In this document: positions 41,755 to 50,774 of the stretch, piece after piece
Numbering within the stretch: the stretch's first letter is position 1
How the letters are laid out: every line of letters starts with the position of its first letter
Source of the DNA: SCTM01 sp965279655
GTDB taxonomy: Bacteria; Pseudomonadota; Alphaproteobacteria; Rhodospirillales; Rhodospirillaceae
Direction: 5' to 3'
Length of the DNA: 64,000 nt
Assembly (NCBI GenBank): GCA_965279655.1
Contig: OZ257255.1
Span: 3,844,001 to 3,908,000, forward strand
Notes under the pieces: generated by a model
Seen by the model: the letters and a program-made list of their open reading frames with translations, nothing else
What the model was told of the DNA's origin: nothing
The model's database searches: none
Position numbers and translations under genes: made by a program

Positions 41755-44559
41755 CTATTCCGCGGCGGCCGTGTTGGGTGCGCGGCTTTCGACGCTGACG
41801 TCCGCCGCCGCGACGCCGATGGCCTTGCCGAGGCCTTCGCGAATCTGGCGGATCTTGGTCTCGTGCTCAACCTTCATGCCGAACACGTCTTTCACGTAGA
41901 ACACGTCCACCACCCGCTCGCCGTAAGTCGAGATGTGGGCGGAGGAGATCTGCAGGCCAAGGTCCGTGATCGCCTTGGTGACGTCGTAGAGGAAGCCGGG
42001 CCGGTCGTGGCCGTTGATCTCGATGACGCTGCAGACCTTGGAGGCGGTGTTGTCGATGATCACCCGCGGCGGCACTTCCATCGCCTGCGCCCGGTCCGGC
42101 AGACGATGGCGCGTCTGGGCAAGTTCCTGATTCAGGCGGATGCGCCCTTCCAGCACGCCAATGATACGGCCGCGCACGCGGGCCTGCTTCTCCGGGTCCG
42201 TGAGGGGATTGCCCTGGAAATCCTGGATGGCGAAGGTGTCGAGCGCCATGCCGTTCGCGAGGGTCAGAATCTTCGCATCCACCACCGAGGCGCCCGACAG
42301 CGCCAGGGCGCCGGCGATGCGCGCGAACAACCCCGGATGGTCGGGCGCGTAGACCAGCATCTGGGTTACCGCGCGATAGGCATCGGTCGCGAAGTCGATG
42401 GCGATCTTGCGGCCCATCTTTTCCGCATCGCGGATCACGTCAGCATGGCGCAGGTGCGACGTGGTGTCGTAGCTCAACCAGTAAGCCGTGGAGCCATAGG
42501 CAAGAGCCGCCTCGATCTCTTCCGGCAACCATCCTTTCAATGCATCGCGCAGCGCTTCCTTCGCGGCGGCCGCGCGGTGCTCGGTCCGCGCGCCGGCGAG
42601 GCCCGCGCTCGCGGCACCCGGTGTCTGTTCGCCGGTCATACGCTCCAGCGCGCGATGAAACAGATCGCGCAGGAGCGTGGCCTTCCAGTTGTTCCATACC
42701 GCCGGGCCCACGGCGCGAATGTCTGCGGACGTGAGAATCAGAAGCAGCTTCAGCCGCTCCGGCGACTGCACGGCTTCGGTGAACTTGGCGATGGTCTGCG
42801 GATCGTCAAGGTCGCGCTTGAAGGCGGTATTGCTCATCAGCAGGTGATAGCGCACCAGCCAGGCCACGGTTTCGGTCTCCTCCGCCGTCAGGCCCAGGCG
42901 CGGGCACAACTGCGTCGCGATCTCGGCACCGAGTTCGGAGTGATCCCCGCCGCGGCCCTTGGCGATGTCGTGCAGCATCACCGCCACATAGAGCGCGCGG
43001 CGCGAGGCGATCTTGCTCATCATCTCCGTCGACACGGGTAACTCGTCGGCGAGCGTGCCTTGCTCGATGCGGTTGAGGATGGCGATCGCACGGATGGTGT
43101 GCTCATCCGTCGTGTACTGGTGGTACATGTCGTACTGCATCTGCGCGACTACACGCGCGAAGTCCGGGATGAAGCGGCCGAACACACCGCTTTCGCTCAT
43201 GAGACGCAGGGTTTCCTCCGCTCCCCTCGGCGAACACAGGATGTCCATGAAGATGCGATTGGCTTCGGGATCATGACGCAAGCCCGGCACCAACCGTGCG
43301 TGACGCTGGATCAGACGCAAGACGCGAGGCTGAAAGTCGAGCCGGTTCTCGAGCGCGACCTTGAAGATGCGCAAGAGCTTCAGCGGATCGGCCTCGAAAT
43401 CCGTTTCCACTTTAACGTCGATGCGACCGCCCTCGATCACGAAGCCATCGATGTTGCGGCGACGCAACGCCGCCGGCAGGCGGAACAACGGCCTGCGACG
43501 GCCGCGCTCCTCCAGCACCGTGACGAACAGGCGCGTGAGATCGTCCACGTCACGCGCCACCAGGAAATAATGTCTCATGAACCGCTCGACGGCGTTGGCG
43601 CCGGTACGGTCGTGATAGCCCAGCCGCGGCGCGATCTCGCGCTGCAGGTCGAACGTGAGACGATTCTCGGGACGTCCGGTGACGTAGTGGATATGCGTGC
43701 GCACCGACGTAAGGAATTCATGGGCTTTCACGAAGCGGCTGGCGGCAGCCGCATCGATCACACGCATGTCGGCGAGTTTGCGCATGTCCGACGTGCCGTA
43801 GAGATACTTCGCGATCCAGCCCAGGGTGTGAAGGTCGCGCAAGCCGCCGCGGTCTTCCTTCAGGTTCGGTTCCAGGCGATAGCGTGAGTCGCCAAGCTTC
43901 TCGTGGCGTGCATCGCGCTCGCCGAGCTTCGCCTGGACGAATTGCGTACCGGTACTTTCCACGATCTCTTTCTGAAAGCGTGCGGTGAGTTCCGCCGCCA
44001 GGTCCTGATCGCCCCAGATCCAGCGTGCATCCAGCAGCGTGGTGCGGATCGTCATATCCGCCTTGGCGTGAAGCAGGTTTTCGTTCACCGAGCGCACGGC
44101 CTGGCCGACTTTCAGGCCCATGTCCCACAGCAGGTAGAGCATGAACTCCACCACTTGCTCGCTATAGGGCGTGTCCTTGTAGGGCAGCAGGAACAACAGA
44201 TCGATGTCCGACAGAGGCGCCAGTTCGCCGCGGCCGTAGCCGCCAAGCGCGACGATGCTCAATCGCTCGCCGGTGGTGCGCACGCCGGAGCGGACGAAGT
44301 AGCGCGTGACCGCGTCGAACAGCACGCGGATGATCTGGTCCATGAGATAGCTGTGGGCGGCCACGGTCTCCGCGCCGCTTGCCTTGCCTATCTCAAAGCG
44401 CGCGCGGATCGCCGCAACCCCGTCCTTATGGGCGCGCTTGACCAGGTCGAGCAAAATCCCGCGCAGCGCTTCGGGGCTGGCATCGTGGGCCAATTCCTCG
44501 ATGCGCGCGGTGAGGGCGCGGCGATCGATGATCTGGCGAGGATTGAAGATGTGGGACAC
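41755..44559 (-). CDS. glnD: PII uridylyltransferase / uridylyl-removing enzyme
   Basis: This 934-residue nitrogen sensor uridylylates PII when glutamine is low and removes UMP when it is high. The nucleotidyltransferase domain shows VALGGYGRGELAPLSDIDLLFLLP near residue 100, the HD hydrolase domain VMLHDIAKGRGGDHSELGAE near 530, and two ACT domains bind glutamine from about 720 (PGLFARIAGALALSGASVVDAK, then PGFLYDVTKAITDLGLQISSAH). All key residues look intact. It lies between the small membrane gene and murJ. Confidence 0.97.
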   Translation of the reverse strand: MSHIFNPRQIIDRRALTARIEELAHDASPEALRGILLDLVKRAHKDGVAAIRARFEIGKASGAETVAAHSYLMDQIIRVLFDAVTRYFVRSGVRTTGERLSIVALGGYGRGELAPLSDIDLLFLLPYKDTPYSEQVVEFMLYLLWDMGLKVGQAVRSVNENLLHAKADMTIRTTLLDARWIWGDQDLAAELTARFQKEIVESTGTQFVQAKLGERDARHEKLGDSRYRLEPNLKEDRGGLRDLHTLGWIAKYLYGTSDMRKLADMRVIDAAAASRFVKAHEFLTSVRTHIHYVTGRPENRLTFDLQREIAPRLGYHDRTGANAVERFMRHYFLVARDVDDLTRLFVTVLEERGRRRPLFRLPAALRRRNIDGFVIEGGRIDVKVETDFEADPLKLLRIFKVALENRLDFQPRVLRLIQRHARLVPGLRHDPEANRIFMDILCSPRGAEETLRLMSESGVFGRFIPDFARVVAQMQYDMYHQYTTDEHTIRAIAILNRIEQGTLADELPVSTEMMSKIASRRALYVAVMLHDIAKGRGGDHSELGAEIATQLCPRLGLTAEETETVAWLVRYHLLMSNTAFKRDLDDPQTIAKFTEAVQSPERLKLLLILTSADIRAVGPAVWNNWKATLLRDLFHRALERMTGEQTPGAASAGLAGARTEHRAAAAKEALRDALKGWLPEEIEAALAYGSTAYWLSYDTTSHLRHADVIRDAEKMGRKIAIDFATDAYRAVTQMLVYAPDHPGLFARIAGALALSGASVVDAKILTLANGMALDTFAIQDFQGNPLTDPEKQARVRGRIIGVLEGRIRLNQELAQTRHRLPDRAQAMEVPPRVIIDNTASKVCSVIEINGHDRPGFLYDVTKAITDLGLQISSAHISTYGERVVDVFYVKDVFGMKVEHETKIRQIREGLGKAIGVAAADVSVESRAPNTAAAE

Positions 44560-44618
44560 AGCGCGTGATTTTGCTCGGTTTGGGATCGCGTCTCGTTATA
44601 CGGAGACGCGCGTTCCTG

Positions 44619-45023
44619 TCACAGGGTTGTCCGGGGAGCGCGGGTGACGCCCTGCTTGCGGGCTTCCTCTTCCGAAATGCTGATCACCCTTTCTTTCGGC
44701 GCGGTCATGGACACTGCCGGCTTGGGCGCGGCGGTCGCGCCGGACCCCATTGGCATCACGGCGTGTTCGATGGCGAAACGGGATTTCACCCGCGCGCTGA
44801 CCACGGCCAGTTGCTCGATGGTCTTGGCCTGGCCGAGCATGATGATGCCCAGCAGGAAGGCGCCCAGGGCCCCGCCGATGGCATAGGCCTCGTTTACCCA
44901 CGGATAGCGCGAAAACGCGAGCAGCATGCTGCCGACGCTGCCGATCAGGCTCATCATGCCGAAGACCCCGAGGATCTTGGCGATGCCCGGCGTATTGGGT
45001 TTGTCCGGATCGATGTCGAACAT
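44619..45023 (-). CDS. Small two-TM membrane protein between mutS and glnD
   Basis: This 134-residue protein is not assigned to a named family. It has two hydrophobic segments (IAKILGVFGMMSLIGSVGSMLL and AYAIGGALGAFLLGIIMLG) separated by a short loop. A cytoplasmic C-terminal tail is rich in Ala, Pro and Lys. ATG 45023 follows the natural N-terminus MFDIDPDKP. It is transcribed with its mutS and glnD neighbours, with short gaps on both sides. Confidence 0.75.
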   Translation of the reverse strand: MFDIDPDKPNTPGIAKILGVFGMMSLIGSVGSMLLAFSRYPWVNEAYAIGGALGAFLLGIIMLGQAKTIEQLAVVSARVKSRFAIEHAVMPMGSGATAAPKPAVSMTAPKERVISISEEEARKQGVTRAPRTTL

Positions 45024-45068
45024 GGGCAGGCTCCCGAGGCGAGGGGCCACTATAGCAGATTCGGGGCT

Positions 45069-47852
45069 TTAGCCCGGTTCGAGCAGGGATTTCAGGCGGT
45101 AAAGCGCGTCCAGGGCGTCCTTGGGCGTCAGGCTATCTGGCGCGAGGCCGCGCAGGGCCTCAAGGGTTGCGGCTTCCTGCGGATTCACGGGGCTAGCCTT
45201 GGGTGCCGGCTTCGATACGGCGAACAGGGGTAGATCCTCGGCGAGATCGACCAGAACCCGTGTCGCCTGGCCGCTTTGCTCGCCGCGCTCGAGCGCGCCC
45301 AGCACTTCTTCCGCGCGGGCCACCGCCGCTTCGGGCAAGCCGGCCAGCCGCGCCACATGGATGCCGTAGGAGCGGTCCGCCGCGCCGGGGCCAACCTCGT
45401 GCAGGAACACCACGTCGCCCTGCCATTCCTTCACCCGCATGGTGTGCGGGGCGAGCGCCTTCAGCCGCGCCGTGAGCGCGGTGAGTTCGTGATAGTGGGT
45501 GGCGAACAGGGCGCGGCAGCGATTGACGTCGTGCAGGTGCTCGAGCGTGGCCCAGGCAATGGAGAGACCGTCATAGGTCGCCGTGCCGCGGCCGATCTCG
45601 TCCAGGATCACGAGTGCCTTCGGACCGGACTGATGGAGGATGGCCGCGGTCTCCACCATCTCGACCATGAAGGTGGACCGGCCGCGGGCGAGATCGTCTG
45701 CCGCACCCACGCGGCTGAACAGGCGATCGACCACGCCGATGTGCGCCGAGGTGGCGGGCACGAAGCTACCCATCTGCGCGAGCACGGCGATGAGCGCGTT
45801 CTGGCGCAGGAATGTACTTTTGCCCGCCATATTGGGCCCGGTGACCAGCCACAGACGGCCGGGGCCACCGTCGCCGTCCACCAGCGTGCAGTCGTTGGCC
45901 ACGAATTGCTGGCCGCTGTCGGCGCGCAAGGCGGCCTCGACCACCGGGTGACGACCGCCGACGATGGCGAAAGTCGCGCTGTCGTCGATCACGGGACGCA
46001 CGAACCGCTGCTCGATGGCGAGCTGCGCAAGCGCCGCGGAAACGTCGAGCGCCGCCACGGCGCGCGCGGCGGCCGCGATCTCCTGACCACGGCCCTCCAC
46101 CTCCGTCACCAGATCGGCAAACAGGGTGAGTTCCAGCGCCAACACCCTATCCGCGGCGGAGCGGATGCGGTCGTCCAAGTCCGCGAGTTCAACCGTGGCA
46201 AAGCGCATGGCGTTGGCAAGCGTCTGACGATGGACGAATTTTACGCGGCCTTCTTTGGGGTCGCCCGCACCGGGCGCCATCGCGGCGCGCTCCTCGTCGA
46301 TCAGCCGTTCGCCCTGTTTCGCCGGCACTTCGATGTAGTAGCCCAGCACATTGTTGTGCCGGATCTTCATCACCGAGATACCGCTGGCCTCGGCGTATTT
46401 CGCTTGCAGACCGGCGATCAAACGGCGGCTGTCGTCGCGCAAGGCTTTCAATTCGTCGAGCCGTGCGTCGTAACCGTTGGCGATGAAGCCGCCGTCGCGG
46501 GCGAGCAGCGGCAACTCCGCCGCCAACGCGCGGGCAAGGCGATCCACCAGGGTTTCGTGATGGCCCAGCGCGCTCAGGTTCTCCACCACCGGCGGCGGCA
46601 GCGGACGCAGTGGCGCGGCGGTGACGACGCCGCGCAGCTTTGCGGTCGTCGCAAGCCCATCGCGGACCGCGGCGAGATCGCGCGGACCGCCTCGGCCGAG
46701 GCTGATGCGCGACAAGGCACGCTCGACATCGGGACAGGCACTCAACAGCTCGCGCAGAGTCTCACGCACCGGCGTCATCTCGGCGAAGAACTGGACCGCG
46801 TCGAGGCGAGCGGCGATCGCGGCGGGATCCGTGAGCGGAGCGCTCAACCGCTCGTGCAGCGCGCGCGCACCCGCGCCCGTGACGGTGAAGTCGATCACGC
46901 TCAGAAGGCTGCCCCGGCGCGTGCCGTTCATGGTCTGGGTGAATTCGAGATTGCGCCGTGTCGCCGCGTCGATCTCCATCACCGCGCCGGAGGACAGCCG
47001 CTGCGGCGGCGAAAGGCGCGGCAGCTTGCCTTTCTGCGTCAGTTCCACATAGTCGACGAGTGTGCCGGCGGCGGCCGTTTCCGCGCGGGTGAAGGACCCA
47101 AAGGCCGCGAGCGTGCCGACGCCGTAAAGCTTCTCAAGCCGCTTGCGGGCGTTTTCGGAATCGAAACGCGGCGCGGGCAGCGGGGTGAGCAGCGCCTTCC
47201 AAGGCGCGAGGGCGGCGGTGATGTCGGCATCCGCCAGGGCCCGATCCGGCACCAGCAGTTCGCCGGGCGAAAGGCGCGCGAGCGCCGCGGCGAGACCCGC
47301 CACGGCGACCGGCTGTACCTGGAATGTGCCCGTGGAGATATCGAGCCAGGCGAGTCCAAGCTCTCCCTGCACCACGGCGAAGGCGGCGAGGTAATTGTGG
47401 CTGCGCGCGTCAAGGAGGGAGTCTTCGGTGAGCGTGCCGGGCGTGATCAGCCGCACCACGTCGCGCTTCACCACGGATTTGGCCCCGCGCTTCTTGGCCT
47501 CCGCCGGGTCCTCCATCTGCTCGCCGATGGCAACCTTGAAGCCGGAGCGGATCAGGCGCGCGAGATAGGCTTCATGGCTGTGCACGGGCACGCCGCACAT
47601 GGCGATGTCCTGCCCCAGATGCTTGCCGCGCTTGGTGAGCGCGATGTCCAGCGCCGCGGCGGCCTTCACCGCGTCGTCAAAGAACAGCTCGTAAAAATCC
47701 CCCATCCGGTAGAACAGCAGGGCATCGGGATAGGACGCCTTGATGGCCTGGTATTGGGCCATCATGGGCGTGACGTCGCCGGTCACGGCAAGCGGCGCCT
47801 CGGCGGAAACGCCGTCGCCGGACAGGTCGGTGAGCGGAAGCGGATGGGACAC
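45069..47852 (-). CDS. mutS: DNA mismatch repair protein MutS
   Basis: This 927-residue mismatch sensor has the domain order of bacterial MutS. The mismatch-binding N-terminus shows YRMGDFYELFFDDA with the conserved Phe-x-Glu. Connector and clamp regions follow, then the ATPase with Walker A GPNMAGKSTFLRQ, Walker B VILDEIGRGTATYDGLS and ATHYHELTALT. The C-terminal tail includes a dimer region. It is divergent from the PhoR-like kinase with 122 bases between them. Confidence 0.98.
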   Translation of the reverse strand: MSHPLPLTDLSGDGVSAEAPLAVTGDVTPMMAQYQAIKASYPDALLFYRMGDFYELFFDDAVKAAAALDIALTKRGKHLGQDIAMCGVPVHSHEAYLARLIRSGFKVAIGEQMEDPAEAKKRGAKSVVKRDVVRLITPGTLTEDSLLDARSHNYLAAFAVVQGELGLAWLDISTGTFQVQPVAVAGLAAALARLSPGELLVPDRALADADITAALAPWKALLTPLPAPRFDSENARKRLEKLYGVGTLAAFGSFTRAETAAAGTLVDYVELTQKGKLPRLSPPQRLSSGAVMEIDAATRRNLEFTQTMNGTRRGSLLSVIDFTVTGAGARALHERLSAPLTDPAAIAARLDAVQFFAEMTPVRETLRELLSACPDVERALSRISLGRGGPRDLAAVRDGLATTAKLRGVVTAAPLRPLPPPVVENLSALGHHETLVDRLARALAAELPLLARDGGFIANGYDARLDELKALRDDSRRLIAGLQAKYAEASGISVMKIRHNNVLGYYIEVPAKQGERLIDEERAAMAPGAGDPKEGRVKFVHRQTLANAMRFATVELADLDDRIRSAADRVLALELTLFADLVTEVEGRGQEIAAAARAVAALDVSAALAQLAIEQRFVRPVIDDSATFAIVGGRHPVVEAALRADSGQQFVANDCTLVDGDGGPGRLWLVTGPNMAGKSTFLRQNALIAVLAQMGSFVPATSAHIGVVDRLFSRVGAADDLARGRSTFMVEMVETAAILHQSGPKALVILDEIGRGTATYDGLSIAWATLEHLHDVNRCRALFATHYHELTALTARLKALAPHTMRVKEWQGDVVFLHEVGPGAADRSYGIHVARLAGLPEAAVARAEEVLGALERGEQSGQATRVLVDLAEDLPLFAVSKPAPKASPVNPQEAATLEALRGLAPDSLTPKDALDALYRLKSLLEPG

Positions 47853-47956
47853 GTGGTTCTGCTTGCCTTGGGATCGCGGGACACTACACCAGCGCGTTAG
47901 CGCCGGATGGTCATTTTACGTACACACGCAACTGCGGCACACTGGCGGCCGATGAG

Positions 47957-47965
47957 TTATCCACA
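47957..47965 (+). promoter_or_regulatory. Perfect DnaA-box sequence upstream of the PhoR-like gene
   Basis: TTATCCACA matches the DnaA consensus exactly and lies 10 bases before the ATG. It stands alone (near matches TTATCCCCA occur only far away), so it may be chance or a DnaA-dependent regulatory site. Confidence 0.35.
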
Positions 47966-47974
47966 GATTTGAGC

Positions 47975-49372
47975 ATGCCTTCATCCTTCCGCCGATTGAC
48001 CGCGTGGGCCCTCGGGCCGTGCCTGCCCGCCTGGGTGGTGCTGCTCGCGCTCGCGCTGTTTCACCGCATCACCTGGACCGACGCGTTGATCGGCGGGGCG
48101 GTGGTATTCCTGATACTGGCGATATTCACGCTGAAGCGCCTGGGCGACTTCGACCGGGTCATCACCTATGCCGAAACGCTGTTGGTGAACCCGGAAGCAC
48201 CCCCGCCGGAACTGCATTATTCCGCCACCGCAGCGCGGCTGCAGCGCGCGCTGCTGGCCTTGCGCGAGTTGTGGTCGGAGCGGCGCGATCAAGCGGAGGG
48301 GCTTGCACGCTCGCGCCAACACATCATCGACGCCCTGCCCGATCCGCTGCTGTTGCTGGACCGGCGTCGTCGCGTGCGCGGCACCAATGCGGCGGCCCGG
48401 GAATTGTTCTCGTTCGATCTGGGAGCGGTCGCGACCGACCGCGACCTCACCAGCCTGATCCGCGATCCGAAAATCCTGGACGCCGTCGACGCTTCGTTCG
48501 CGAACATGACGACCGCCACGGCGCACGTCACTTTGCCCGCCCCGGTGGAACGCACCTTCCGTGTGTTGATCGTACCGCTGGGTGGGGATGACGACACGGC
48601 GATGATCATCTCGCTCGCGGACCAGACCGAGATGATCAAGGTGGAGCGTATGCGCGCGGACTTCGTCGCCAACGCGAGTCATGAGCTGCGCACGCCATTG
48701 GCGGCGGTGTTGGGATTCATCGAAACCCTTCGCGGGCCCGCGAAGGACGACCCTGCCGCGCACGTGGAGTTCCTGGAGATCATGTTCAAACAGGCCAGCC
48801 GTATGGCGCGCCTGATCGACGATCTGCTCTCCCTGTCGCGCATCGAGTTGCGCGAGCACACACGGCCCGCGGAGCCAGTGGATGTAGCTTTGATCATGCG
48901 CGCGACCGTCGAGCTTCTACAGCAGGAGGCGGCGCGGCGCGGCAATCACGTCATCGTCACCGCGAGCCCCGACCTGCCGCGCGGCCTGGGGGACGCGGGC
49001 GAACTGGCCCAAGTCTTCTCGAACCTCTTGGCGAACGCCCTCAAGTACGGCGGCGAGAACAGCCGTGTCGAAGTCACCCTCGAGGCCGCGCCGGACCGGC
49101 CGCCGACCATGCCGGGACGCGGTCCGTGCCTCAAGGTCGCGGTGCGGGACTACGGCGAGGGTATCGCGCGCGAGCACATTCCGCGTTTGACCGAGAGATT
49201 CTATCGCGTGGATAACGCGCGCTCCCGCGCACTGGGCGGAACCGGGTTGGGACTGGCGATCGTCAAGCATATCGCGCTGCGTCATCGCGGGGCTCTGACG
49301 ATCGACAGCACGGAAGGCCAGGGATCGACCTTCACCATCTGGCTGCCCATTGCCGCAGGGCGCGCGGCCTAA
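47975..49372 (+). CDS. PhoR-like sensor histidine kinase
   Basis: This 465-residue inner-membrane kinase has two N-terminal membrane segments (residues 8-50) and a PAS-type domain (RQHIIDALPDPLLLLDRRRRVRG near 110). The H-box is ASHELRTPLAAVLGFIETLRG with the phosphorylated His, and the ATPase has NLLANALKYG, DYGEGIAREHIPRL and GGTGLGLAIVKH. The layout is that of PhoR, the phosphate-starvation kinase. The usual partners (phoB, pst genes, phoU) are not in this window, so the assignment rests on architecture only. ATG 47975 was preferred over TTG 47969. Confidence 0.88.
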   Translation: MPSSFRRLTAWALGPCLPAWVVLLALALFHRITWTDALIGGAVVFLILAIFTLKRLGDFDRVITYAETLLVNPEAPPPELHYSATAARLQRALLALRELWSERRDQAEGLARSRQHIIDALPDPLLLLDRRRRVRGTNAAARELFSFDLGAVATDRDLTSLIRDPKILDAVDASFANMTTATAHVTLPAPVERTFRVLIVPLGGDDDTAMIISLADQTEMIKVERMRADFVANASHELRTPLAAVLGFIETLRGPAKDDPAAHVEFLEIMFKQASRMARLIDDLLSLSRIELREHTRPAEPVDVALIMRATVELLQQEAARRGNHVIVTASPDLPRGLGDAGELAQVFSNLLANALKYGGENSRVEVTLEAAPDRPPTMPGRGPCLKVAVRDYGEGIAREHIPRLTERFYRVDNARSRALGGTGLGLAIVKHIALRHRGALTIDSTEGQGSTFTIWLPIAAGRAA

Positions 49373-49472
49373 ACGGGCGGTCTTGGTCGGCCCGCGATAC
49401 ACCACCTCAATCCTCTAGCCTCACGCAGAAAAGCCGCGCATGGTCGGGGGCGAACCGCGGGGAGGATGATGC

Positions 49473-50774
49473 GTGGCGAGTACCGAGACGACGATGAGTG
49501 CGCGCGCCGCTTGGGGCCTGGTTCTGATCCTCGCCTTCTGCAATGCGCTCTCCTTCGTGGATCGTCAGCTGATCGTGCTGCTGACCGAGCCGATCCGCGC
49601 GGATCTGAAACTCAGTGATACCCAGCTCGGCCTGCTGCAGGGCACGGTGTTCGCCTTCACCTATGCGTTCCTCGCGATCCCCTGTGCGACCCTTACGGAC
49701 CGCACGGTGCGCACGCGGGTGGTAGGCGCGGGCGTGCTGCTGTGGAGCGCCATGACCGGCTTTGCCGGGTTCGCGCGCAATTTCACCATGATGGCGATTT
49801 CGCGTTTCGGCATTGCCGTGGGCGAGGCGACCCTGAACCCCGCCACGTTCTCCATGCTGTCGGACGTTTTCCCGCCGAAGAAATTGGCATTGCCCTTGAG
49901 CCTGTATGCGGCGGGCACGGTGACGGGCTCCGCCATGGCGTTCCTCGGTGGTGCGGCGCTCTACAAGTACGTGCAGGGGATGGGCGGGTTCACCCTGTTC
50001 GGCGCCCATCACCCGGCGTGGCAGGCGGTGTTCCTGGTGGTCGGATTGATCGGCATATTGGTAGCGCCGATCATGTTCTTCATCCGGGAGCCGGCGCGGA
50101 AGGTGCTGGCCCACGAGAAGGAAAAGGTCGGGCTCGCGGAACCCTTCCGATTCATCTGGCGGGAGCGCAGCACCACGATTCCCCTGTTCCTGGGGTTCGG
50201 ATTCAACGGCATGGCGGCGAATGCGATCAATTCATGGATGCCCTCCATGCTGTCGCGCAGCTTTGGATTTACGGTTGTGGAAGCAGGCACCGCCGTGGGC
50301 CTTGTGTTCCTGATCTCGGGCGTGAGCGGGAATGCGTTCTTCGGCTGGCTCGCGGACACGCTGGAGCAACGCGGCGTGAACAGCGCGAAGCTGCGGGTGG
50401 CGGCGGCGTCCCTGGTCTTGGGCTCGTGCGCCAACATCTTCGGACCCCTCTCGCCGACAGGCACGACGGCGGTGGGAGCGTTCGCGGTGACGATCTTCGC
50501 CGCCGGCGGCGTTGCCGGAACCATTTCCGCCGCGCTCCAGACCATGACCCCCAACCGTCTGCGCGCGACGGTGAGCGCCACCTATCTGTTCTGCTTCAAC
50601 ATCATCGGGTTGGGGCTCGGGCCGGTGACGGTCGCACTGGTGTCGGACCACATCTATGGCGGCGGCGGCGCGAACTTGCGTTATGCCATCGTCACCGTGG
50701 CCGGACTGGCGGGGCCTTTGGCGGCGGTGCTGCTCTACATCGCCTCGCGGCGCATCAAGGTGCTGGCGTCGTAA
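49473..50774 (+). CDS. MFS transporter (spinster/NNP-type)
   Basis: This 433-residue, 12-segment membrane protein has the opening NALSFVDRQLIVLLTEPIRADLKLSDTQLGLLQG common to spinster-like and sugar-acid MFS proteins, and motif A-like TDRTVRTRVVGAG. GGAGG seven bases upstream supports the GTG start. The substrate is unknown. Its last 20 bases overlap the convergent AmpG-like gene, so transcription of the two may interfere. Confidence 0.88.
   Translation: MASTETTMSARAAWGLVLILAFCNALSFVDRQLIVLLTEPIRADLKLSDTQLGLLQGTVFAFTYAFLAIPCATLTDRTVRTRVVGAGVLLWSAMTGFAGFARNFTMMAISRFGIAVGEATLNPATFSMLSDVFPPKKLALPLSLYAAGTVTGSAMAFLGGAALYKYVQGMGGFTLFGAHHPAWQAVFLVVGLIGILVAPIMFFIREPARKVLAHEKEKVGLAEPFRFIWRERSTTIPLFLGFGFNGMAANAINSWMPSMLSRSFGFTVVEAGTAVGLVFLISGVSGNAFFGWLADTLEQRGVNSAKLRVAAASLVLGSCANIFGPLSPTGTTAVGAFAVTIFAAGGVAGTISAALQTMTPNRLRATVSATYLFCFNIIGLGLGPVTVALVSDHIYGGGGANLRYAIVTVAGLAGPLAAVLLYIASRRIKVLAS

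Noticed and set aside
45276..47900. A plus-strand open frame of 874 codons antisense to mutS
   Set aside because: The product is rich in Arg, His, Gly and Gln with no domain, and mutS motifs on the other strand are intact. It is an artefact of very high third-position GC, as are long frames opposite glnD, typA, dapB and the FlaA1-type gene.
47957..47965. Replication origin suggested by a DnaA box
   Set aside because: A single perfect box without an AT-rich unwinding region, a box cluster or dnaA/hemE/parAB neighbours is not enough; roughly one chance match per 64 kb is expected.
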